Shown piece by piece: positions 20,064-27,600 of a stretch of DNA of 27,600 nt (position 1 is the first letter of the stretch; each line of letters opens with the position of its first letter). Made by a program: the position numbers and the translations under genes. A model generated the notes under the pieces. It worked only from the letters and a program-made list of their open reading frames with translations, did not search any database and was not told the origin of the DNA. The stretch lies in the NCBI GenBank assembly GCA_002492725.1, contig DLAF01000073.1, forward strand, positions 1-27,600. The letters are read 5' to 3'. This stretch comes from Lachnospiraceae bacterium UBA7054. GTDB lineage: Bacteria > Bacillota > Clostridia > Lachnospirales > Lachnospiraceae.

Positions 20064-23000
20064 ATGTCCTTACAATTTTACTTTGGCGCGTCCGGCGCCG
20101 GCAAGAGCAAAAAACTGCACGACTTTATCATAGAGGAATCTTTAAAGCATCCGCAGAAAAACTATCTGCTGATCGTACCGGATCAGTTCACCATGCAGAC
20201 ACAGATGGATCTGGTGGTGGAGCATCCCAGACATGCGATCATGAATGTGGATGTATTGAGTTTCGGCAGACTGTCTCATCGGGTCATGGAAGAGGTAGGA
20301 GGTGAGGAGCTGCCTGTTTTGGATGACACGGGAAAGAGTCTGGTACTTAGGAAGGTGGCGCAGGAGAAGCGTGAGGAGCTTGCGTATCTTGGCAGTCATT
20401 TGCACAAGATCGGTTACGTCCATGAAATAAAGTCAGCCCTCTCTGAATTTATGCAGTATGGCGTGGGGGAGAAAGAGCTGGACATCCTGCTGTCCTACGC
20501 GAAGGGACGGGGGGCGCTCTACCATAAACTTAAGGATCTGAAGGTTTTGTATCAGGCTTTTTCCGACTATAAGAGGGAAAAGTTTATCACTGCGGAGGAG
20601 ACCCTCGACAGGCTGCGGGCCGCCCTGCCGAAATCTCAGATCGTGCGGGACGCGGTGATCGCCTTTGACGGTTTCACGGGCTTTACGCCGATCCAGAACC
20701 GTGTCATTCAGGAACTGCTGGGGTTGACTGATCGGGTCATTATAACCCTCACAGCGGACGAGCGGGAGGATCCCTATCGTCTGGAGGGGGAGCAGAAGCT
20801 GTTCTATCTGACACAGAAGACGGTGGCAGCCCTGCAAAAGCTGGCGCAGGAGATTGGCGTTTTGGAGGAGCCTGCCATCTGGTGCAAAGAGAAAAAGGAG
20901 GGGCGGCTTCCACGTTTCTTTCAGAACCCGGAGCTTGCGCATCTGGAACGGAATCTCTTTCGTTATCCCGCGCAGATTTACGAAGGAGAGGCAAGGCACA
21001 TCCATCTTTTTGAGGCCTCCACGCCCGCACAGGAGCTGCGGCAGACCTGTATCGCGATCCGCAAAATGCTGTTAAAGTCGGATACATTGTGCTACCGCGA
21101 TATCGCGGTGGTGACGGGAAACATGGAGGTGTACGGAAAGGAGGCACAGGAGGTCTTCGCCCGTTTCGGGATTCCGATCTATCTGGATCGAACGACGGGA
21201 ATTTTGGGAAATCCTTTTTCGTCCTATCTGCGCAGCGCCTTGCAGATCATCCTCAAAGATTTCAGTTCCACGGCAGTGTTTCATTATCTGCGTACGGGTC
21301 TTGCGGGATTTGAGAAGGAGGAGACGGACCTGTTGGAAAACTATGTCCGCCGCTTCGGAATCAGGGGCAGAAAGAAGTGGAGTGAAGCCTTTGTCTACAG
21401 GGAGGAGGATCCCGAGGGAGAGGAGGCTTCGCTTCTTGCGCTTGCAAAGTGCAATGCTATGCGGGAGCGTTTGATGGAGCAGATGGCGCCTTTTCTGAAG
21501 CCGAGTCGGACGGCGGGGGAGTTGGTGCGGGCCCTCTATCAATTCATGGCGGCGGCCGGTGTGCAGCAGAAGCTTGCGGACTATGAGACAGCGTTTTTGG
21601 AGCAGGGCGATCCGGCGCGGGCCAAAGAGTATGGGCAGATCTATCCGCTGGTGATCGACCTTTTGGATCAGATGGACGGGCTTCTTGCGGGGGAGGAGAT
21701 GACCCTTCAGGAATTTGCGGATATTCTGGATTCGGGTCTTGCGGAGATCACGGTGGGTACGATCCCGCGGAATGTGGATCGCATTTTGGTGGGAGACATT
21801 GAGAGAACGAGGCTGGGGCAGGTGAAGGTTCTCTTTTTCCTGGGCGTCAACGACGGCAACATCCCCAAGGGGAGCGGCGGCGGGATCATCTCGGATCTTG
21901 ACCGGGAATTTCTGCGGGATGCGCAGGTCGAGCTGGCCCCCACGCCCAGGCAGCAGATGTACATTCAAAAGCTCTATCTGTACCTGAATATGACGAAGCC
22001 TTCGCAGGCGCTTTATTTATCCTATGCCAGGGTGGGAGAGGATGGAAAGACGCTGCGCCCCGCTTATCTGGTGGAACTTTTGCGCGGTCTGTTTCCGGCC
22101 CTTGTTGTCGTCAGGCCCGAGGGCGAAACGGCACAGGAGCAGCTTATGTGCGGCGCAGACGGCGTGGGATTTTTTGCGGACAGCTTGCGGGAGTATGCGG
22201 CAGGGCGGCTTCCCGAGGCGCAGCAGAAGGCGTTTTACACCTTTTATCATTGTTACCGACAGGATCCGCAGTATGCGGGACAGGTAGAAACCCTGACGGA
22301 GGCGGCCTTTGCGCAGTATGTGGACACACCGCTTACCAGGGCGGTCAGCAGCGCCCTCTACGGGGCTTCCCTTCTGGGCAGCGTAAGCCGCCTGGAAAAG
22401 TTTGCCGCCTGTGCCTACGCACATTTTTTGCAATACGGACTGCGGCTGCGGGAGCGGGGAGAGTACGGCTTTGAAGCTGTGGATATGGGAAATCTCTTCC
22501 ATCAGACGCTGGAATTATTCGGAGAGAGGCTTTCCGCGCACGGTTACACCTGGCTTACCTTTCCGGAGGAGGAGAGCGGGGCACTGGTGGCGGAGGCGCT
22601 TTCTGCCTGCGCGGCCGTGTACGGGGAAACCGTCCTCTACAGCAGTGAGCGGAATAAACGACTGCTTGGCAGAATCGAGCGCATCTTAAACCGCACCGTA
22701 CGCACGCTGCAAACGCAGCTGCAAAAGGGGAGCTTCCTGCCGGAGGCTTTCGAGGTATCCTTTGATTCTCTGGAAGATTTGGACGCTTTGAACATAGCCC
22801 TGACGGAGAAGGAAAAACTGCGCCTGCGGGGCAGGATCGACAGGGTGGATTTGTGCGAGAAGGACGAAAAAATTTATGTAAAAGTCATCGACTATAAATC
22901 AGGGGAGCGGCGTTTTGATCTGGCGGCCCTCTATTATGGCTTACAGCTGCAGCTTGTGGTCTATATGAACGCAGCCGAGGAGCTGGTAAGGAAGAAGTAT

Positions 23001-23567
23001 CCGGACAGGGAGGTGCACCCTGCGGCCATGCTTTACTACCATGTGGCGGATCCCATGGTAGAGGCGGAGGAGGAAGTGACGCCCGAGGAAATCAATCAGC
23101 GGATTTTGCGGGAATTAAAGATGACCGGAGTAGTCAATAAAAGTGACGAGGCTGTCAGTTTGCTGGATGCCGAATTTGCGGATAAGTCCGATATTCTGCC
23201 GCTGGAACGGAAAAAGGACGGAACGTTCTCTGCGTCATCCGGCGTTATGGCGGAGGAAGATATGATCATGGTTTCGGATTATGTAAACCAGAAGATTCGC
23301 CGTTTGGGAAAAGAGATCCTGAATGGAACCATATCGGTCAATCCCTGTGAGTTTGGCGGTGACAAAGCCTGCACTTACTGCGCTTACAAGAGTGTGTGCA
23401 GATACGATGCCGGGGCGGCGGCACAGTCGGGGTATCAGGTAAGAAAGCTGCCCAAGATGGGAACGGCGGAGGCGCTGGAACGGATTCGGGAAGAGATGAG
23501 CGGAATGGCGGTTAATGCCATGGCAGAGAAGATGGAAGCGCATGCGCAGACAGGGAAGGAAAGTTGA
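20064..23567 (+). CDS. addB: AddB subunit of the AddAB helicase-nuclease, 1167 aa
   Basis: AddAB resects double-strand breaks for RecA-dependent repair in Firmicutes, the counterpart of RecBCD. AddB keeps a degenerate helicase region with an N-terminal P-loop (GASGAGKS, 8-15) and a RecB-type nuclease domain near the C-terminus, seen as VIDYKSG (D943, K945) followed by YYGLQLQLVVYM. The iron-sulfur cluster cysteines are visible as C783 (FAACAYAHF) plus C1103, C1106 and C1112 (C-x2-C-x5-C in ACTYCAYKSVC), as in B. subtilis AddB, where they staple the nuclease domain. Length is normal. The ribosome binding site is a modest GGAAGGG. addA starts one base after the addB stop, so the two are translationally linked. 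Confidence 0.96.
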   Translation: MSLQFYFGASGAGKSKKLHDFIIEESLKHPQKNYLLIVPDQFTMQTQMDLVVEHPRHAIMNVDVLSFGRLSHRVMEEVGGEELPVLDDTGKSLVLRKVAQEKREELAYLGSHLHKIGYVHEIKSALSEFMQYGVGEKELDILLSYAKGRGALYHKLKDLKVLYQAFSDYKREKFITAEETLDRLRAALPKSQIVRDAVIAFDGFTGFTPIQNRVIQELLGLTDRVIITLTADEREDPYRLEGEQKLFYLTQKTVAALQKLAQEIGVLEEPAIWCKEKKEGRLPRFFQNPELAHLERNLFRYPAQIYEGEARHIHLFEASTPAQELRQTCIAIRKMLLKSDTLCYRDIAVVTGNMEVYGKEAQEVFARFGIPIYLDRTTGILGNPFSSYLRSALQIILKDFSSTAVFHYLRTGLAGFEKEETDLLENYVRRFGIRGRKKWSEAFVYREEDPEGEEASLLALAKCNAMRERLMEQMAPFLKPSRTAGELVRALYQFMAAAGVQQKLADYETAFLEQGDPARAKEYGQIYPLVIDLLDQMDGLLAGEEMTLQEFADILDSGLAEITVGTIPRNVDRILVGDIERTRLGQVKVLFFLGVNDGNIPKGSGGGIISDLDREFLRDAQVELAPTPRQQMYIQKLYLYLNMTKPSQALYLSYARVGEDGKTLRPAYLVELLRGLFPALVVVRPEGETAQEQLMCGADGVGFFADSLREYAAGRLPEAQQKAFYTFYHCYRQDPQYAGQVETLTEAAFAQYVDTPLTRAVSSALYGASLLGSVSRLEKFAACAYAHFLQYGLRLRERGEYGFEAVDMGNLFHQTLELFGERLSAHGYTWLTFPEEESGALVAEALSACAAVYGETVLYSSERNKRLLGRIERILNRTVRTLQTQLQKGSFLPEAFEVSFDSLEDLDALNIALTEKEKLRLRGRIDRVDLCEKDEKIYVKVIDYKSGERRFDLAALYYGLQLQLVVYMNAAEELVRKKYPDREVHPAAMLYYHVADPMVEAEEEVTPEEINQRILRELKMTGVVNKSDEAVSLLDAEFADKSDILPLERKKDGTFSASSGVMAEEDMIMVSDYVNQKIRRLGKEILNGTISVNPCEFGGDKACTYCAYKSVCRYDAGAAAQSGYQVRKLPKMGTAEALERIREEMSGMAVNAMAEKMEAHAQTGKES

Positions 23568-23568
23568 G

Positions 23569-26500
23569 ATGGGCGTTACCTTTACCAGGACACAACAAAG
23601 AGTGATCGACGAGCGAGGAAAAAATCTCCTCATTTCGGCGGCGGCAGGCTCCGGCAAGACGGCGGTGCTGGTGGAGCGGATTGTGAAGATGGTGTGCGAC
23701 GGGGAGAACCCTGTGGATATCGACAGGCTTTTGGTGGTGACGTTCACCAATGCGGCGGCGGCACAGATGCGGGAGCGGATCAGCCGTGCCCTGCAGGAGC
23801 GTCTTTCCCGTGACCCGGCAAACGAGCATTTACAGCGCCAGTCAACCCTGCTCTACAATGCCCAGATCACCACGATAGACAGTTTCTGCCTCTTTGTGCT
23901 CAGAAACCAGTTCCACACCATTGGCCTTGACCCCGGTTTTCGCATCGGGGAGGAGGGGGAGATGCGGCTTCTGCGCGGGGAGGTGCTTGCGCAGGTGTTG
24001 GAGGAAGCTTACGCGCAGGGGGATTCTTCCTTTTTGCACGCGATGGAATATTTCAGCACGGGCAGTCGGGATCTGGCCGTGGAGACGGAAGTTTTAACGC
24101 TCTATGACTTTGCCATGAGCATGCCATTTCCCGAGAAGTGGCTCAATGACAGAAGGGCGGATTATTGCACGAGCGGACTGCGGGAGTCAATGTCTGAACA
24201 GGCTGGAGAGAGCGCGCCCGCGCCGGGCGGCCTGTCATCCCTGCCGTGGATGGAGGAACTGATGGGGCATGTGCGCCTGCTGCTTGCGGGCTGTGCGCAG
24301 AAACTGCAGGCGGCGGTGAAACTTTGCGAGGAGCCGGACGGACCTTACCTTTACGCCGAGCTGTTGGAGCGGGAAGCGGAAACGGTGGAGAAGTTGATTG
24401 ACTTATGTGGTCAAATAGAAAGCGCAGAGCAGAGGAATGCCGGGAATGATGATCTGACAGACGGAGTGCGGAATACGGGGGACTACGACACCCTCTGCGC
24501 GGCCTTTTGCAGCGTGCGCTTCGACCGCCTGCCCTCGAAAAAGGACGATACCATTTCTCCCGCCAAGCGTGAGGCGGCAAAACTGCTGCGCGGCAGTGTG
24601 AAGGATACCTTATCAGAGCTGCGGACATCTTTTTTTGCGGGGAATGAGGAGCAGGTGTGCAGGCAGATGGAGAGTTGTAAAACGGCACTGGATGCCCTCC
24701 TGGATGTGACACTCTCCTTTAAGGAAGCCTTCGATGCGGCGAAACGGGAGAAAAACGTGCTGGACTTTGACGACATCGAACATTTTGCCCTGCAGGTGCT
24801 TCTGCGAAAAGAGGATGGTGAATCTGCTTCGCAGAGGAACGCTCAGGGCAGCACAAACGGGTTTTGGGGCGGATATGTGCCCACGGAAACAGCGCTTGCT
24901 TACCGCAGCAGTTATCAGGAGATTCTGATTGACGAGTATCAGGACAGCAATCTGGTGCAGGAATATCTCCTTTCTTCCATCAGCGGGGAGGCCGAGGGCA
25001 GATACAACCGTTTCATGGTTGGGGATGTGAAGCAGAGCATCTACAAATTCCGCCTGGCCAGACCCGAGCTCTTTTTGGAAAAGTATGATGAATATGGAAA
25101 GGGCGGGGAGCAGGCACTGCGGATTGATCTGCATCAGAATTTCAGGAGCAGAACGGAGGTGCTTGACAGCGTTAACGCCCTCTTTTACCGCTTAATGGGA
25201 AAGGCGCTTGGCGGCATAGTTTACGATGAGCAGGCAGCATTGCACCCGGGGGCGGCCTATCCGTCTGCGGACACGCCGGTTTCCGGGGCAGGAGCCTCTT
25301 TGGCTGATACCGAAAACGGCGCGCCCTCCCCTTACCGCACGGAGCTTCTGCTGGTGCAGGAGGGAGAAGGGCCGGAGGAGCTGACCGCAAAGGAGCGGGA
25401 GGCATACGCGGTGGCGGCCAAGATCAAGGAGCTGCTGCGTGATCTTGAGGTGACGGATCGGGAGACGGGGAAGCTGCGGCGGGCATCTTTTAGCGATATC
25501 GTGATCTTGCTGCGCACCCTCTCCGGCTGGGACGAGGTTTTTTTGCGGGTGCTGGAGGAGGAGGGGATTCCCGTCTATGTGACTTCCCGCACGGGCTATT
25601 TTGCAGCCACGGAGGTGCAGGAACTTTTGCACTTTCTGCGGGTGCTGGACAATCCCTTACAGGACATTCCCCTCTACGGGGTATTGCACGCTTATCTGGG
25701 CGGCTTTTCGGAGGAGGAGATTGCGCTGGTGCGGGCGGCTTACCCCAAGAAGCGTTACCTCTATGACGCGTTGAAGGCATGTGCGGCACGTGGGGTGACT
25801 GAAACGGTCAATGCAGCCGCGCCGTCTGCCGCAGATATCCCCGCCCCCCTGTGTCAGAAGGCCGCCGCCTTTCTGGATCGGATTGCCCGCTACCGTGACC
25901 TGGCGGTCTATACCGGGGTTTATGAGCTTTTGCAGACCATCCTGCGGGAGAGCGGCTACCTTTCCTATGTGGCGGCCCGCCCCGAGGGAGGTAAGAGGCG
26001 CGCAAACGTGGAGATGCTCTTAGTAAAGGCGGCGGACTATGAGAAGACCGGCTACTTTGGTCTTTATCATTTCCTGCGCTATATGGAGCAGCTGGAAAAG
26101 TACGAGGTAGACTATGGCGAGGCCGCCATGCAGGATGAGAATGCGGATGTGGTGCGCATCATGAGCGTGCACAAGAGCAAGGGACTGGAATTTCCGATTT
26201 GTTTCGTCTCAGGCCTGTCCAGGCGATTTCGGGCAAAGGAGGGGGAGGGGTCGGTCCTCGCGGATGTGGATGCCGGACTGGGCGTGGATTATGTGGATCC
26301 CGTGCTTCGCGTTCGGGCAAAGAGCCTGCGCAAGAATGCGGTCGCGGTAAAGCGCAAACGGGACAATCTGGCGGAGGAACTGCGGATTCTCTATGTGGCC
26401 ATGACAAGGGCGGAGGAAAAACTGGTGTTGACGGGAGGCGTTAAGGATTTGGAAAAGACCGCGCTTTCTCTGCTCCCCCTGAGCAGACGGAAGGAAAAGC

Positions 26501-27561
26501 TCCTTCCCTACGATGTCTTGTACGGCACGGGCAGTCTGTTGTCCTTTGTGCTCTCTGCGCTCTCCGGGAATCGCTGCCTGGACGGGCTATACGAGGCCGG
26601 CGGCGTGGAGGCGGACAAGGAAGCTCCTGATTATGGAGAAGAGATGGGCATTTCGGTGGAATTGACCGGGTGGGATCATGTGGTGGAGGAAAAGATCGGG
26701 GAGGTTCTGCATGGAGAGGAAGCGAAGAGAATGCTGCTTTCGCAGGCGCAGGCGGACGAGGAACTGCTGACAGAACTGTCATATCGTTTTTCCTACCGAT
26801 ATCCGCATGAAAACTTAAAAAATCTATATACCAAGACCACCGTATCGGAATTAAAAAAGGCGGGAATGCAGGAAGAAACAGACCTTTCCGCGCATCTGTT
26901 CGAGGACAGGCCCGTGGTTCCCTATCTGCCGAAATTTATCGAAAATGACGAGCGTGTCACAGGTTCCATGCGCGGCAGCGCCTTCCATAAGGTGATGGAG
27001 CTTTTTGATTTTACAAAATTGACTAGAGAAGTCAACCAAAAGCCGGACGCCGCCCGCGCTCTTTTGCAGGAGCAGATGGATCAGATGCTGCGGGAGGAAA
27101 GACTTTCAAAAGCTTATTATGAAGCGGTGTCGATACCGAAGCTTTCCGCCTTTTTGACAAGCGGGGCGGCATGGCGCATGGCACAGGCGGCCCGTGCGGG
27201 CAGGCTCTACAAGGAGCAGCCCTTTGTGCTGGGACTTCCCGCAAACCGCTTAAAGCCGGAGTTTCCGCCTGAGGAGACGGTGCTGATACAGGGTATCATT
27301 GACGTGTTTTTCGAGGAGGAGGACGGCTTCGTGGTATTGGATTACAAGACGGATGCCGTGGAGAAGGCGGAGGAGCTTGTGAAGCGCTATCAGGTGCAGC
27401 TTGCATACTACAGTGAGGCGCTGACACAGATTTTCGGCGGTGGGAAAAATCCCGACGGAAAGCAGGGGGCGAACGCAGGGAAAGATGGGAGCGCAAAGCC
27501 CGTGAAGGAGCAGATCATTTACTCCTTTAAGCTGGGGGAAGAAATCAGCCTGATCCCGTAG
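23569..27561 (+). CDS. addA: AddA subunit of the AddAB helicase-nuclease, 1330 aa
   Basis: This is a UvrD/Rep superfamily 1 helicase fused to a RecB-type nuclease; it supplies the 3'-5' motor and one of the two nucleases. Helicase motifs in order: Q-motif TRTQQ, motif I AAAGSGKT (24-31), Ia TFTNAAAAQMRERI, motif II DEYQD (455-459), III GDVKQSIYKFRLARPELF, IV HQNFRSR, V VHKSKGLEF, VI YVAMTRAEEKLVL (from 942). Nuclease residues: H1140 (AFHKVMELF), D1245 (GIIDVFF) and D1258-Y-K1260, then QVQLAYYSEAL. I placed the start at 23569 (MGVTFTRTQQ), after an AAGGAAAG stretch; the frame extends upstream only inside addB. It is somewhat longer than the best-known AddA proteins, mostly through linkers around 205-330 and 560-590. 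The C-terminus is complete within the window. Confidence 0.96.
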   Translation: MGVTFTRTQQRVIDERGKNLLISAAAGSGKTAVLVERIVKMVCDGENPVDIDRLLVVTFTNAAAAQMRERISRALQERLSRDPANEHLQRQSTLLYNAQITTIDSFCLFVLRNQFHTIGLDPGFRIGEEGEMRLLRGEVLAQVLEEAYAQGDSSFLHAMEYFSTGSRDLAVETEVLTLYDFAMSMPFPEKWLNDRRADYCTSGLRESMSEQAGESAPAPGGLSSLPWMEELMGHVRLLLAGCAQKLQAAVKLCEEPDGPYLYAELLEREAETVEKLIDLCGQIESAEQRNAGNDDLTDGVRNTGDYDTLCAAFCSVRFDRLPSKKDDTISPAKREAAKLLRGSVKDTLSELRTSFFAGNEEQVCRQMESCKTALDALLDVTLSFKEAFDAAKREKNVLDFDDIEHFALQVLLRKEDGESASQRNAQGSTNGFWGGYVPTETALAYRSSYQEILIDEYQDSNLVQEYLLSSISGEAEGRYNRFMVGDVKQSIYKFRLARPELFLEKYDEYGKGGEQALRIDLHQNFRSRTEVLDSVNALFYRLMGKALGGIVYDEQAALHPGAAYPSADTPVSGAGASLADTENGAPSPYRTELLLVQEGEGPEELTAKEREAYAVAAKIKELLRDLEVTDRETGKLRRASFSDIVILLRTLSGWDEVFLRVLEEEGIPVYVTSRTGYFAATEVQELLHFLRVLDNPLQDIPLYGVLHAYLGGFSEEEIALVRAAYPKKRYLYDALKACAARGVTETVNAAAPSAADIPAPLCQKAAAFLDRIARYRDLAVYTGVYELLQTILRESGYLSYVAARPEGGKRRANVEMLLVKAADYEKTGYFGLYHFLRYMEQLEKYEVDYGEAAMQDENADVVRIMSVHKSKGLEFPICFVSGLSRRFRAKEGEGSVLADVDAGLGVDYVDPVLRVRAKSLRKNAVAVKRKRDNLAEELRILYVAMTRAEEKLVLTGGVKDLEKTALSLLPLSRRKEKLLPYDVLYGTGSLLSFVLSALSGNRCLDGLYEAGGVEADKEAPDYGEEMGISVELTGWDHVVEEKIGEVLHGEEAKRMLLSQAQADEELLTELSYRFSYRYPHENLKNLYTKTTVSELKKAGMQEETDLSAHLFEDRPVVPYLPKFIENDERVTGSMRGSAFHKVMELFDFTKLTREVNQKPDAARALLQEQMDQMLREERLSKAYYEAVSIPKLSAFLTSGAAWRMAQAARAGRLYKEQPFVLGLPANRLKPEFPPEETVLIQGIIDVFFEEEDGFVVLDYKTDAVEKAEELVKRYQVQLAYYSEALTQIFGGGKNPDGKQGANAGKDGSAKPVKEQIIYSFKLGEEISLIP

Positions 27562-27600
27562 GAAAACGGGCCAATGGGCTAGGGTAAAGTTTTTGTAGGA

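Noticed and set aside
23515..23568. AddA start 18 codons further upstream
   Set aside because: It lies inside addB; AddA homologues begin close to the Q-motif, and a purine-rich ribosome binding site precedes the ATG at 23569.
24180..24560. Variable linkers of AddA as an inserted domain
   Set aside because: They are low-complexity or helical, lie between helicase motifs where the family varies, and show no separate domain signature.
27555..27600. Terminator after addA
   Set aside because: CCCGT/ACGGG (27555-27570) gives only a 5-bp stem with no adjacent T run; the window ends before any later signal can be judged.
1..27600. Mobile elements, CRISPR arrays, tRNA or rRNA genes
   Set aside because: No transposase, integrase, spaced direct repeats or tRNA-like cloverleaf was noticed on reading the window; the genes are tightly packed in ordinary operons.

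Overview
The window reads as chromosomal DNA of a motile Gram-positive anaerobe, most likely a member of the Lachnospiraceae or a close clostridial relative. The basis is the AddAB recombination enzyme in place of RecBCD, a FliW-CsrA pair, Bacillus/Clostridium-type Shine-Dalgarno sequences and sigma-D-like flagellar promoters, and a lipoprotein-type MetQ. GC content looks near one half. No rRNA, tRNA, CRISPR array, transposase or phage gene was seen. This assignment is inference from gene content, not from a database search.

Bases 1-6406 hold a late flagellar operon on the + strand: flgN (cut by the window edge), two tandem flgK genes, an oversized flgL, fliW and csrA, ending at a strong terminator. 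A CgeB-like glycosyltransferase lies convergently on the - strand (6405-7577). Between it and flaG is a divergent promoter region with a sigma-A-type promoter one way, a sigma-28/SigD-type promoter the other way, and a palindrome in the middle. flaG-fliD-fliS-(fliT/flgN-like) follow at 7791-11406. The flagellin gene (11597-12490) has its own A/T-tract-backed sigma-28 promoter and a leader of about 125 nt. That leader carries a 5'-terminal hairpin and a textbook-looking CsrA site (a GGA in a hairpin hexaloop, plus a second GGA in the ribosome binding site). CsrA, its antagonist FliW, and the flagellin that binds FliW in Bacillus are therefore all encoded here along with the probable target RNA.

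Bases 12560-15906 are a three-gene - strand glycosyltransferase operon (a CgeB-like enzyme and two paralogous GT2-TPR enzymes), convergent with flagellin. Together with the CgeB-like gene at 6405 this makes two pairs of paralogous glycosyltransferases around the filament genes. They are candidate flagellin-modifying enzymes.

Bases 15907-19753 are a sulfur amino-acid region: cysK with a consensus promoter and an inverted repeat just downstream, then metNIQ (methionine-type ABC importer) with its own promoter and no visible SAM riboswitch. metQ is preceded by a four-codon mini-ORF that takes the only good ribosome binding site. After a terminator and a small hypothetical - strand gene (19756-19947), addB and addA fill 20064-27561 and encode both subunits of the AddAB helicase-nuclease. 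The last 39 bases contain nothing assignable.
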